From Streptomyces sp. NBC_00704 (GTDB lineage Bacteria; Actinomycetota; Actinomycetes; Streptomycetales; Streptomycetaceae): 64,000 nt of DNA. The translations under genes were made by a program, and so were the position numbers. The stretch's first letter is position 1. Every line of letters starts with the position of its first letter. Location of the stretch: assembly GCF_036226605.1 (NCBI RefSeq), contig NZ_CP109000.1, positions 3,716,501 through 3,780,500 of the forward strand, given 5' to 3'. This document shows, in pieces, positions 1-10,963 of the stretch. Below the pieces are notes generated by a model. That model did no database searches, was not told the DNA's origin, and saw nothing but the letters and a program-made list of their open reading frames with translations.

Positions 1-399
1 GCCGACGGCGGGCGCGTCCGCGTAGGGCGGCTCGCCCTGCTTGCGCACCATCCCGATGTGCCAGAGCTGCGGCACGATCGTCCCGCCGCCCGCGTGCACC
101 GCGTCGGCTACCTTGGCCCAGCCCGCGAGCTGCTCCGTGCCGTGGAACCGGGGAACGCGGTCGCTCTGGCCGGCGGACTCGTGCCCGACGTAGGTCCCCT
201 CGGTGACGATGAGGCCGACGCCGGCGGCAGCCCGGCGCCCGTAGTACGACACCACGTCCTCGCCGGGGATGCCGTCCGGGGAGAACATGCGCGTCATGGG
301 CGCCATGGCGATGCGGTTCGGGACGGTCAGTCCGTTGATCGAGACCGGCCGGGACAGGATCTCGGCGGCGCGGGCGGAGGCGGGCTGGGTGACGCTCAC
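1..399 (-). CDS. NADH:flavin oxidoreductase (Old Yellow Enzyme family), 3' part beyond window
   Basis: Only the first 133 residues are in the window; the gene runs off the left edge. The start of the TIM barrel is plain: a GLTVPNRIAMAPMTRM stretch near residue 23, then SYYGRRAAAGVGLIVTEGTYV, then QLWHIG, all standard in FMN-dependent ene-reductases. Members of the family reduce activated C=C bonds with NAD(P)H; the natural substrate cannot be told. The GTG start is preceded at about 8 bases by GAGGAG. Family assignment is firm, substrate unknown. Confidence 0.88.
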   Translation of the reverse strand, partial: MSVTQPASARAAEILSRPVSINGLTVPNRIAMAPMTRMFSPDGIPGEDVVSYYGRRAAAGVGLIVTEGTYVGHESAGQSDRVPRFHGTEQLAGWAKVADAVHAGGGTIVPQLWHIGMVRKQGEPPYADAPAVG

Positions 400-598
400 G
401 TGGGGGACTCCTCGTGACGGGAACCGGGCGGTATGTGCACGCGCATGAACAGCGCTCCTCACGGAACACCCCCGGCCCCCGACCCCATTCCGCCCCCGCG
501 AACCCGACACCTGTGATCCCGGCCACGCGCCCGCTACGGAACAGAGCCGCGCTCCACCACCCATTGCGTGGCCTGCCCGGTGATCTCGGCGATTCACC

Positions 599-771
599 GT
601 GACCTGGCACAAGTCCAGCTACAGCGGCGGCGAAGGCGGCAACTGCCTCGAAGTCGCCACCGGTGACTCGGCCCCGGTCCGCGTCCGGGACTCCAAGGCC
701 CCCTCGGCCCGAGACTCGCGTTCCGGGCGCAGGCCTGGTCCGCGTTCGTGGAGAACCTCGAGGCCGGCTGA
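599..771 (+). pseudogene. DUF397 protein, frameshifted
   Basis: From the GTG the frame reads MTWHKSSYSGGEGGNCLEVA and then VRVRDSK, the hallmark of the small DUF397 proteins that in actinomycetes usually sit beside XRE regulators. After the DSKAPS residues the frame becomes nonsense, while the next frame continues with AFRAQAWSAFVENLEAG and a TGA, the expected DUF397 ending. One base appears missing in the run around positions 699-705 (a TCGGCCC where TCGGGCCC would restore Gly-Pro-Arg-Leu). Restored, it would be 57 residues. No XRE partner remains upstream. It is either a recent pseudogene or a base-calling error. Confidence 0.7.
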
Positions 772-926
772 TCGGCACCCGCCCCGAAGCTCAAGCGTCC
801 AGCTCCGAGCCCTCTTTTCTTGGATTGGGTGGGGGCCTCAACCCAACCTCCCACCCGGCGAGTTCACCTGGAGCGACCGACTTGCCACGGAAGGTCACCA
901 CGCTCTAGCGTGCGGATGACGAAACA

Positions 927-960
927 GCCCCCGCCCGGTGCTACCAACACCGACGGGGGC
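927..960 (+). other. Strong hairpin upstream of the helix-turn-helix gene
   Basis: GCCCCCG pairs with CGGGGGC and an inner CGGTG pairs with CACCG around a seven-base loop, with a small internal bulge. It ends 31 bases before the GTG of the next gene, so it could be the terminator of what lies upstream or a structured leader. There is no T-run after it. Confidence 0.6.
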
Positions 961-991
961 CTGACCTACTAGATCGAGGAAACGTCGATCC

Positions 992-1876
992 GTGGCTGAC
1001 GCCAAGCTTAACGCCGTCCCTCTGCCCGCGCAGGCGACCCCGCACCCGATGGCCAATCCGGGTTACGGAAAGCGCGCCGCCTCGGGGCAACGCCCCCGCA
1101 CCAACTACGACTTCACGCACCTCCCGCCCAGCGAGGCGGCCATCGCCGCGTACCTCGACCGGCTGCCCGACGGCGCCGACGTCTCCGTGAAGACGCTGGC
1201 CGGACAGCTCCCGTACGGACAGTGCGCGCTCCGCACGGCCCTCAACCGCATCCAGCAGGCCGGGCACTTGAGGCGAGGCCGGGAACGAATGGAAACCGCT
1301 TCGGGCGAGTCCCGCTGGATCACCCGAACGTGGTTCACCCGCACCGCACGCGACGACGGCTGGTGGGTGACGTTCACGCGAGGGGACGTACCGGACGACG
1401 CCCCGGAGCCCGAACGGGCCCCGCCCACCACCCGCTCCCGCGCCCACATCCTCCTGGCGGCCCTCGGCCACACGGCCCCCGCCCTCTCCCTCTCCGCCGC
1501 CGACTGCGCGCAGCTCGCCCCGCTGGCGCAGGAGTGGTTCGCGCGAGGAGCGACGGAGGAGACGCTGCTGGCCGCGCTCACCGCGGGCCTGCCCACCCCC
1601 GTCCACAGCCCGGCGGCCCTGCTCCGCCGCCGCCTGACGGACAAACTCCCACCGGAGCGACCCGCCCCGCGCCCACCCCGCCGGATGCTGGAGTGCGCGG
1701 AGTGCCGAGTGCCGGGACGACCCGAGGCCCTGCCGGGAGGCGTATGCCGCGGCTGTCTCGGCGAGCGCACGCCCACGCGCCCCGCCGCACTCCCGCCCGC
1801 CCCCGCGATCCACGCCCGCGAGGGGGAGATCCGGGCTGCCATGTCCAGGAAACGCCAGGAGAGGACACCCGTATGA
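992..1876 (+). CDS. Helix-turn-helix protein with C-terminal zinc-ribbon-like CxxC pair
   Basis: The 294-residue product has a winged-helix-looking region at about residues 55-110 (a DVSVKTLAGQLPYG helix, then ALRTALNRIQQAGHLRRGRE), as in MarR-type or replication-initiator DNA-binding proteins, and two CxxC motifs (CAEC and CRGC) near residues 233-254 that could bind zinc. It resembles, from memory, a family found in many Streptomyces, often in accessory patches, without a proven function. The GTG is preceded by GAGGAA at about 11 bases and by the 927-960 hairpin. The Uma2 gene follows 59 bases downstream on the same strand. Confidence 0.65.
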   Translation: MADAKLNAVPLPAQATPHPMANPGYGKRAASGQRPRTNYDFTHLPPSEAAIAAYLDRLPDGADVSVKTLAGQLPYGQCALRTALNRIQQAGHLRRGRERMETASGESRWITRTWFTRTARDDGWWVTFTRGDVPDDAPEPERAPPTTRSRAHILLAALGHTAPALSLSAADCAQLAPLAQEWFARGATEETLLAALTAGLPTPVHSPAALLRRRLTDKLPPERPAPRPPRRMLECAECRVPGRPEALPGGVCRGCLGERTPTRPAALPPAPAIHAREGEIRAAMSRKRQERTPV

Positions 1877-1935
1877 CGGCTCCCACGGTCCGACGACGTC
1901 ACCTCGGGGCACGATGGAGGGAAGGAGGCGAAGCC

Positions 1936-2607
1936 ATGACCCCCAGCACCGCCGAACGCCCGCAGATGCCCTTCGAGGACTTCGAGGAACTCGTCGTAGT
2001 GGCTCCCGAGCATGTGCGGCTCGAATACGTCGACGGACGAGTCCGCACCAAGGACCCGCTCAGCGTCGAGGACTTCGAGGAACTGGCAAGCCGGGCACCG
2101 GAGACGGTCCGGCTGGAGTACATCAATGGAAAACTCGAGGTCAAGGCCATGCCGGACGGCAACCACGTAGAAATCTTCATGTGGCTGCTACGTCAGTGCA
2201 TGCAACAACGCCCCGAGCTGAACCTCGTGCCCGAGCGGGGCGTCAAGGCCGAGGCATACCGTAAGGGTCGCGCGATCACGGACGGGTTCCTCGCACCCAA
2301 GGGCCATTTCAAAGGACACGGCAACTGGTCCGGGGCAGACGGCGCCCTCATGGCCGTCGAGATCACCTCCCATGACAGGGACACCGACCAGCGCGACCGC
2401 GTCGACAAGCCTGTCGGCTACGCCGGGGCCGACATCCCCGTCTACCTTCTCGTGGACCGCGACCACAACACGATCGTCGTGTTCAGCGAGCCCAAGGACG
2501 GCCGCTACCAGCAGTGCGACTCCTATCCCTGGGGTGCCGTCGTGCCGCTCCCCGCTCCGGTGAGCGTCACCCTCGACACCGAAGAGCTGAAGGACTACGC
2601 CGACTGA
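1936..2607 (+). CDS. Uma2 family endonuclease (DUF820, PD-(D/E)XK fold)
   Basis: The 223-residue product shows the Uma2 core: an LVPERGVKAE segment, then ALMAVEITSHDRDTDQRD and VGYAGADIPVYLLVDRD, the last corresponding to the usual YAxAGVPEYWLVD motif. Uma2 proteins have a restriction-endonuclease-like fold; they are abundant in Streptomyces and cyanobacteria and their role is not established. The ATG is preceded by GGAGG at 8 bases, which rules out the longer in-frame upstream extension. The oddity is the N-terminus: a segment of about 25 residues occurs twice in tandem with a 31-residue period (residues 14-44 and 45-70). Confidence 0.85.
   Translation: MTPSTAERPQMPFEDFEELVVVAPEHVRLEYVDGRVRTKDPLSVEDFEELASRAPETVRLEYINGKLEVKAMPDGNHVEIFMWLLRQCMQQRPELNLVPERGVKAEAYRKGRAITDGFLAPKGHFKGHGNWSGADGALMAVEITSHDRDTDQRDRVDKPVGYAGADIPVYLLVDRDHNTIVVFSEPKDGRYQQCDSYPWGAVVPLPAPVSVTLDTEELKDYAD
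1975..2150 (+). repeat. In-frame 93-bp tandem duplication inside the Uma2 gene
   Basis: Both copies open with GAGGACTTCGAGGAACT and encode EDFEEL, then APE, then VRLEY, then a Gly and a basic residue. Copy one starts at 1975 and copy two at 2068. The copies have diverged in the third codon positions, so the duplication is not brand new. Confidence 0.75.
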
Positions 2608-2617
2608 GACGCCCGAA

Positions 2618-2651
2618 GGCGGTACCCCCAGCCATGGCTGGGAGCACCGCC
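2618..2651. terminator. Bidirectional hairpin between Uma2 and groEL
   Basis: GGCGGT pairs with ACCGCC on the outside and CCCAGCC with GGCTGGG on the inside, around an AT loop. It lies between two convergent stop codons, so it can serve both. A second imperfect inverted repeat (about 2671-2692) reaches into the groEL stop. Confidence 0.7.
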
Positions 2652-2690
2652 CTCGGTCCGAAGGACAGTCGATCAACCGGAACCGGTCGA

Positions 2691-4313
<1,623 letters not shown>

Positions 4314-4457
4314 GTGAAGTGGTCCTCCCGGACTGGGGTGGATTGCTCCGGACCGCGCTGGCGCCCGCGACGGACGGCTCGCCGGCCTCGTGGTTCCTTG
4401 CCCCACCTGGCCTGCGGGCCTCACCGACCCGGTCCTTCGTTGTCACTCTCACCTTCA

Positions 4458-4484
4458 GAGTGCTAACGCCAATGATTAGCACTC
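4458..4484 (-). promoter_or_regulatory. CIRCE operator (HrcA site) overlapping the groEL promoter
   Basis: GAGTGCTAA and TTAGCACTC form a perfect 9-bp inverted repeat with a 9-bp spacer, exactly the CIRCE consensus. Read toward groEL, a TTGCAC (4501-4496) and a TAATCA (4478-4473) lie 17 bases apart, so HrcA bound here would cover the -10 region. The start codon is 145 bases downstream. Confidence 0.95.
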
Positions 4485-4582
4485 GACCCCTGAGAGTGCA
4501 AGCGCCCCGGTGAGACCCGCGTCGTCGCGGACACCCCGCCCGGCCCCCGCGGACCGGGGCGGGCGCCCGGCCCCGGGCAGGC

Positions 4583-4618
4583 CGAAGGGCTCGCACCCCG
4601 GGAGGTGCGAGCCCTTCG
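4583..4618 (-). terminator. Rho-independent-type hairpin downstream of the cold-shock gene
   Basis: A perfect 15-bp stem (arms 4583-4597 and 4604-4618) closes a six-base loop 51 bases past the cold-shock stop codon. As often in Streptomyces, no T-run follows. Confidence 0.85.
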
Positions 4619-4668
4619 ACAGATGTGCCGGACGTACAGAAGAACGACGCTGTCAGTCGGCGCGCGCT

Positions 4669-4875
4669 TCAGCCGGTCGCGAGCCGGACCATGTCCGCCT
4701 GCGGCCCCTTCTGGCCCTGCGAGATCTCGAAATCGACCCGCTGACCCTCTTCCAGGGTGCGGTAGCCGTCCATCTGAATCGCGCTGTAGTGGACGAAAAC
4801 ATCCGCACCACCGTCGACCGCGATGAAGCCGTACCCCTTCTCCGCGTTGAACCACTTGACGGTGCCCTGAGCCAT
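4669..4875 (-). CDS. Cold-shock protein (CspA family)
   Basis: The 68-residue product begins MAQGTVKWFNAEKGYGFI and carries the two RNA-binding motifs KGYGFI and DVFVHY. It is a single OB-fold nucleic-acid chaperone acting on single-stranded RNA and DNA in the cytoplasm. The ATG with a GGGGAG 9 bases upstream is preferred over a longer in-frame start. From memory the same gene neighbours groEL2 in other Streptomyces (scoF-like). Confidence 0.95.
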   Translation of the reverse strand: MAQGTVKWFNAEKGYGFIAVDGGADVFVHYSAIQMDGYRTLEEGQRVDFEISQGQKGPQADMVRLATG

Positions 4876-5227
4876 GCCTAACTCCCCTATTACTGGCCCT
4901 TGCACAGATCCACACTTCGCGGATCCGGGTCAGACCTCACCCCCCATTGGTTGGGGGCGTGCGCCGGAACGCGTCGACCGCGGCCGAATGTATCTGTCCA
5001 ACTGCCCTCTGCAACAGGTCACTCGGACGAGAATTCCGGACGCACGGGATCCGGAATGTGGCGAGAATTCGCCCGAATGCAGGGCAAGTCGGGCCCCAGG
5101 AAAGCCACAAAAGCCGCGAAAGGGGTCTGCACTTTGGCTGCTTCTTGTCGGCTGAAGAAAGAAAAGAAAGGCTCCGGATCCGGTGATCCGGACCGGGTTC
5201 CCCAACTGTACCGCGCTCAACCACACT
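4876..5227. other. Cold-shock upstream region, no gene seen
   Basis: No convincing reading frame is present. On the strand leading into the cold-shock gene there are two short inverted repeats, GATCC/GGATC close to the start codon and CCCCC/GGGGG around 4938-4958. Further up there is a perfect 8-bp hairpin, TCCGGATC with GATCCGGA (5173-5192). A structured, long 5' leader would be in keeping with cold-shock mRNAs, but this is inference. Confidence 0.4.
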
Positions 5228-5266
5228 GAATTGCCCCCTCCGCTTCTATCGCGGAGAGGGCAATTC
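5228..5266 (-). terminator. Hairpin terminator after the sulfur-carrier gene
   Basis: Sixteen-base arms (5228-5243 and 5251-5266) pair with a single mismatch around a seven-base loop, 58 bases downstream of the MoaD-like stop codon. It closes the riboswitch-controlled two-gene unit. Confidence 0.85.
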
Positions 5267-5324
5267 GGTGAACTCTCGGTAATCGCTGTTACCGACGGTT
5301 ACTACCGGCGGGTACTGAACGGCG

Positions 5325-5600
5325 TCAGCCGCCGGCCACGGCGGGGATGATCGAGACGCCGGCGCCGTCCGGGGTCGCCGTCTCCAGGCCCTGCTCGAAG
5401 CGGACGTCGTCGTCGTTCACGTACACGTTGACGAAGCGGCGCAGCTTGCCCTGGTCGTCCAGGACGCGCGCGGCGATGCCGGTGTGGTTCTTCTCCAGGT
5501 CGGAGATGACCTCGCCGAGGGTCGCGCCCTCGGCCTTCACCTCGGCGGCGCCGCCGGTGTAGGTGCGCAGGATGGTGGGGATGCGGACGTTGACGCTCAT
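5325..5600 (-). CDS. metO: MoaD/ThiS family sulfur-carrier protein (probable MetO)
   Basis: The 91-residue ubiquitin-fold protein ends in the Gly-Gly needed for adenylation and thiocarboxylation (PAVAGG), and has the family's LGEVISDLE, NVYVNDDDVR and VSIIPAVAGG blocks. Its ATG overlaps the stop codon of the threonine-synthase-like gene (ATGA), so the two are translationally coupled. In Streptomyces a pair of this kind, called MetM/MetO as I recall it, uses the thiocarboxylated carrier as sulfur donor to make homocysteine. The SAM riboswitch upstream fits that role better than molybdopterin, thiamine or cysteine (CysO) synthesis. The fold is certain; the pathway is inferred. Confidence 0.85.
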   Translation of the reverse strand: MSVNVRIPTILRTYTGGAAEVKAEGATLGEVISDLEKNHTGIAARVLDDQGKLRRFVNVYVNDDDVRFEQGLETATPDGAGVSIIPAVAGG

Positions 5601-6895
5601 ACGAGGCCAGCCTCTCGGAAGGAGTCCAGGTTCGGACGGATGGTCGCGGTCAGGCCCGTGCCGGCCACCGCGTCCAGGGTCTTCAGACCGTCACCCGTGT
5701 TGAGGACGACGGTGGTCTTCGCCGGGTCCAGGAGACCGTTCTCGATCAGCTTGCGCGTCACCCCGACCGTGACCCCGCCGGCGGTCTCCGCGAAGATGCC
5801 CTCGGTCCGCGCCAGCAGCCTGATCGCGTCGACGATCTGCTCGTCGTCCACGTCCTCCACGGCGCCGCCGGTGCGGCGGGCGATGTCGAGGACGTAGGGG
5901 CCGTCCGCCGGGTTGCCGATGGCCAGCGACTTGGCGATGGTGTCCGGCTTCTGGGGGCGCACCACGTCGTGCCCGGCCTTGTAGGCGACGGACACCGGGG
6001 AGCAGCCCTCGGCCTGCGCGCCGAAGATCTTGTACGGCCTGTCCTCCACGAGCCCGAGCTTGATGAGCTCCTGGAGACCCTTGTCGATCTTCGTGAGCTG
6101 GGAGCCGGAGGCGATCGGCACGACCAGCTGGTCGGGCAGGCGCCAGCCGAGCTGCTCGCAGATCTCGTAGGCCAGCGTCTTCGAGCCCTCGGCGTAGTAC
6201 GGGCGCAGGTTGACGTTGACGAAGCCCCAGCCCTCGCCCGCCGGGTCGCCGATCAGCTCGGAGCAGAAGCGGTTGACGTCGTCGTAGTTGCCCTCGATGC
6301 CGACCAGCTCGCCGCCGTAGATGGCGGCCATGACGACCTTGCCCTGCTCCAGGTCGTGCGGGATGAACACGCAGGAGCGGAAGCCCGCCCGGGCGGCCGC
6401 GGCGCCCACGGCGCCGGCGAGGTTTCCGGTGGACGAGCAGGACAGGGTGGTGAAGCCGAAGGCGCGGGCGGCCTCGATGGCCTGGGCGACGACGCGGTCC
6501 TTGAAGGAGTGCGTCGGATTGCCGGAGTCGTCCTTGACGAAGAGCTTGCCGGGCTCGACGCCCAGCTCGCGGGCGAGGTTGTCGGCCTGCACGAGCTTGG
6601 TCCAGCCGGGGTTGATGTTCGGCTTGTCCGCCACGTCGGCCGGGACGGGCAGCAGCGGCGCGTAGCGCCAGATGTTCGCCGGGCCCGCCTCGATGCGCTT
6701 GCGCAGCTCCTCCGTGTCGTAGGAGGAGAAGTCGTACGCGATCTCGAGGGGGCCGAAACACTCCTCGCACGCGAAGAGCGGGCCGAGGGGGACGCGGTGA
6801 CCGCATTCGCGGCAGCTCAGCGCCGCGGCGGGACCGAGGTCCACGGAAGAGGTCGGCGTAGAGTCGGTGGTGCTTGCAACAGTCTGCGCAGCCAT
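5597..6895 (-). CDS. metM: Threonine synthase-family PLP enzyme (annotated thrC; probable homocysteine synthase MetM)
   Basis: The 432-residue product is a fold-type II PLP enzyme. SFKDR with the PLP lysine at residue 132 is followed by CSSTGNLAGAVGAAAARAG and a late NTGDGLK. Two CxxC pairs (residues 28-31 and 43-46) form a zinc-ribbon-like N-terminus. By family it would turn O-phosphohomoserine into threonine. However, it is coupled to a sulfur-carrier gene and sits behind a SAM-I riboswitch, which makes conversion of O-phosphohomoserine to homocysteine (MetM) the better reading. The ATG lies 20 bases past the riboswitch with a GAGAAAGG ribosome site. A true thrC is expected beside hom and thrB elsewhere. 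Confidence 0.88.
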   Translation of the reverse strand: MAAQTVASTTDSTPTSSVDLGPAAALSCRECGHRVPLGPLFACEECFGPLEIAYDFSSYDTEELRKRIEAGPANIWRYAPLLPVPADVADKPNINPGWTKLVQADNLARELGVEPGKLFVKDDSGNPTHSFKDRVVAQAIEAARAFGFTTLSCSSTGNLAGAVGAAAARAGFRSCVFIPHDLEQGKVVMAAIYGGELVGIEGNYDDVNRFCSELIGDPAGEGWGFVNVNLRPYYAEGSKTLAYEICEQLGWRLPDQLVVPIASGSQLTKIDKGLQELIKLGLVEDRPYKIFGAQAEGCSPVSVAYKAGHDVVRPQKPDTIAKSLAIGNPADGPYVLDIARRTGGAVEDVDDEQIVDAIRLLARTEGIFAETAGGVTVGVTRKLIENGLLDPAKTTVVLNTGDGLKTLDAVAGTGLTATIRPNLDSFREAGLV

Positions 6896-6915
6896 GTGAG
6901 GCGAGGCCCTTTCTC

Positions 6916-7076
6916 CTCATCTTCCTCACGACGCATCTCGCCGTGAGACGGATTTGGCACCTTCCCGAGCCGGGAGCCTCGCGGAGCGCGCACCTGGTGA
7001 TCGGTGTGCGGTACGAGACCGGCTGGAGGGTTGCCGGGGCTTCATCGGGCCGTGTCCCTCTGCCCCTCTGGATGAG
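6916..7076 (-). promoter_or_regulatory. SAM-I (S-box) riboswitch controlling the metM/metO-like pair
   Basis: Read leftward, CTCATC (7076-7071) opens stem P1, followed by GAGGGACACGGCCCGATGAA and GCCCCGGCAACC. A long P3 extension follows, then GGTGCCAAATCC and finally GATGAG (6921-6916), which closes P1. This is the S-box order, with P1 closing perfectly over 6 bp. The ribosome site AGGAGAAAGG directly abuts the 3' strand of P1 and no separate terminator is seen, so control by hiding the ribosome site is likely. High SAM should lower expression. Confidence 0.93.
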
Positions 7077-7245
7077 CGGTGTGAAGTTGTGAACGGGGGC
7101 GACCGGACATGCGATGGTCATCCGCGTTGTTCAAGACTGTAACCGAAGGCCAGGACAGTTGAGATAGTCGTCCGAACCGCGAGATGGATCACACGGTCAC
7201 CCCCCGCGCACAGGGAGTGATCATGACAGTGAGGAGCCGTGGACC

Positions 7246-8190
7246 GTGCTGGAAGAAGTCGAGCGCTGGCTGGCCACCCGCTCCTGGTCGGTGGCCGATC
7301 GCCCGCTGCACAGCGTCCTGGCCGCGAAACGCGCCACGAACCAGTCGGTGTCCGTCGTCCTGCCCGCGCTGAACGAGGAGGAGACCGTCGGCGACATCGT
7401 CGCCGTCATCCGTCACGACCTCATGCACCAGGCGCCGCTCGTCGACGAGATCGTCGTCGTCGACTCGGGATCCACCGACCGCACCTCGCAGGTCGCCGCT
7501 GCGGCCGGGGCGCGGGTCGTCCACCGGGACGAGATCCTGCCGCGCATACCGGCCGCGCCCGGCAAGGGCGAGGTCCTGTGGCGCTCGCTGCTGGTCACCA
7601 CCGGCGACATCGTCTGCTTCGTCGACGCCGACCTGCGGGAGTTCTCCTCCGACTTCGTCACGGGGATCGTCGGCCCGCTGCTGACCGATCCGGACGTGGA
7701 CCTGGTCAAGGCCATGTACGACCGCCCGCTGGCCGGCGCATCGGGGCAGGGCGGGCGGGTCACCGAGCTGATGGCCCGGCCCCTGCTCAACATGCACTGG
7801 CCGCAGCTGGCCGGGTTCGTGCAGCCCCTCGGCGGCGAGTACGCGGCGCGCCGCACCCTGCTGGAACGGCTGCCCTTCCCCGTCGGCTACGGCGTGGAGC
7901 TCGGCATGCTGGTCGACGCCCTGCACCTGGTGGGCCTGGACGCCCTGGCCCAGGTCGACGTCGGCGTGCGCAAGCACCGCCACCAGGACGGCCAGGCCCT
8001 CGGCCGCATGGCGGCGGCCATCTACCGCACGGCGCAGCTCCGGCTGGCCCGCGGCCACCTGGTCCGCCCGGCCCTCACCCAGTTCGAGCGCGGCCCGTCC
8101 GGCTTCGAGCCCCGCACCCACGCCGTGGACACGGAGGAGCGCCCGCCGATGGCCCAGATAGCCGAGTACGCGTCCCGCAGGGTGGCCTAG
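7246..8190 (+). CDS. gpgS: Glucosyl-3-phosphoglycerate synthase (GT2/GT81-like)
   Basis: The 314-residue product has the GT-A nucleotide-sugar fold: SVVLPALNEEETVGDIV near residue 35, a VVVDSGSTDRT loop, and the metal-binding FVDADLREF (DxD-like). It also has the family's GRVTELMARPLLN and QPLGGEYAARR segments. The enzyme transfers glucose from NDP-glucose to 3-phosphoglycerate, the first step to glucosylglycerate and, in mycobacteria, to methylglucose polysaccharide. A GAGGAG about 11 bases before the GTG sets the start. It precedes otsA, so this stretch makes compatible solutes or storage sugars. Confidence 0.85.
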   Translation: MLEEVERWLATRSWSVADRPLHSVLAAKRATNQSVSVVLPALNEEETVGDIVAVIRHDLMHQAPLVDEIVVVDSGSTDRTSQVAAAAGARVVHRDEILPRIPAAPGKGEVLWRSLLVTTGDIVCFVDADLREFSSDFVTGIVGPLLTDPDVDLVKAMYDRPLAGASGQGGRVTELMARPLLNMHWPQLAGFVQPLGGEYAARRTLLERLPFPVGYGVELGMLVDALHLVGLDALAQVDVGVRKHRHQDGQALGRMAAAIYRTAQLRLARGHLVRPALTQFERGPSGFEPRTHAVDTEERPPMAQIAEYASRRVA

Positions 8191-8313
8191 GAGCAGACCC
8201 GAGGCCGCCCGCGGGTCAGCCCGGGCGGCCTGGCGGCCGGCACCGGACGCCGGCGGCGGGCGCCGGGGCCGGCGAACGTTTGAGCGTTTACGGAGCGGGC
8301 TAGGTTGAGGCTT

Positions 8314-9734
<1,421 letters not shown>

Positions 9735-9747
<13 letters not shown>

Positions 9748-10652
9748 GCGGCGAGCGCCCGCAGCAGTTCGACGACCCCGGCGGGGCCGTCCACGACGAG
9801 GTCGGCGCGCTCCGCGAGGGCGCCGACCTCGGCGCTGCCGCTGCACACCAGCAGGCCCGGGACGCCGTCGGCGCGGAGTTTCTCCACGGCGGCGAAGGCG
9901 GGCAGGTCGCCGAGGTCGTCGCCCGCGTAGAGGACCGCGCCGGCGCCGGTCTCGCGGACGTGCTCCAGCAGGGCGACGCCCTTGTCCATGCCCGGCGGGC
10001 GCAGTTCCAGCACCATGCGGCCGGGTTCGACGATCAGGCCGTGCCGGGTCGCGAGGTCGGTCAGGGGGCCGCGCAGGGCGTCGAAGGCGGCCTGGGGGTC
10101 GTCGGCGCGGCGGGTGTGGACGGCGACGGCCCGGCCGCCCTTCTCCTCGATCCAGACGCCGGGCCGGTCGCCGGCGGCCGCCAGGACGGCGGGCAGCGCG
10201 GCGCGGACGGCGGCGACTCCCGGGTGCGGGGCGGGCGCGCTCAGGGCGCCGGTGCTCGCGTCCCAGCGTTCGGCGCCGTAGTGGCCGAGGACGGCGAGCC
10301 GGTCCAGGCCCTCGACGCCGGCGAAGCCGCCGTGGCGGACGGCGACCTCGGCGGGCCGGCCGGTGACGACGGCCACCGCGGCGATCCGCGGCGCGAGGGC
10401 CGTGAGCGCGGGGACGGCGTCGGGGTGGGCGCGGGCGTCCTCGGGGTCCTCGACGATCGGGGCGAGGGTGCCGTCGAAGTCGAGGGCGACGAGGGCGGCC
10501 GAGGGACGGGCCACGATCGCGTCGAGCGCGGCGCGGCCCGCCGCGGTGACCGGGACGGGCAGGGGCGGGGGCGGGGACGGGGGCCGGGAGCCGGGGGGTG
10601 GGGTTCCGGGTGCCGTGGAGTGTGTCCCGTGGTGCGTCTCGTGGGTGCCCAT
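9735..10652 (-). CDS. otsB: Trehalose-6-phosphate phosphatase (HAD superfamily)
   Basis: The 305-residue product has HAD motif I ALDFDGTLAPIVEDPEDA at about residue 57, VVTGRP (motif II), a conserved Lys in MDKGVALLEH, and motif IV AGDDLGDLPAF. It removes phosphate from trehalose-6-phosphate made by the convergent otsA. The first 35 residues are a Pro/Thr/Gly-rich tail of no known role, so a later internal start cannot be excluded. It lies just downstream of a DUF3263 gene on the same strand. Confidence 0.92.
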
Positions 10653-10681
10653 ACGGCGACCATAGCCAACGCCCGGCCGGG

Positions 10682-10927
10682 CTACCGCTCCGCCCGCCGC
10701 GCTTCGCGCACCCTGCGCAGCCGGTTCACGGTGACCGGGTCGTGGGCCAGCGCCCGCGGGTCGTCGAGCAGGGCGTTGAGGAGCTGGTAGTAGCGCACCG
10801 GCGACAGGTCCAGTTCCTCGCGTATCGCCCGTTCCTTCGCGCCCGGCCCGGCGAAGCCGCGCCGTTCCAGGGCGAGGACGCCCCGCTCCAGCGCCCCCAG
10901 CCCGTCCGTGTCCGCTCGCCGTTCCAT
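10682..10927 (-). CDS. DUF3263 domain protein
   Basis: The 81-residue product matches the small DUF3263 family of actinomycetes, typified by the ALERGVLALERRGF opening and the KERAIREELDLSPVRYYQLLN core, which looks like a helix-turn-helix. Function is unknown. It is 29 bases upstream of otsB and probably cotranscribed with it. Confidence 0.85.
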   Translation of the reverse strand: MERRADTDGLGALERGVLALERRGFAGPGAKERAIREELDLSPVRYYQLLNALLDDPRALAHDPVTVNRLRRVREARRAER

Positions 10928-10963
10928 GCCCGCACGGTAACGCCCGGCGCCGACATCCGGCCC

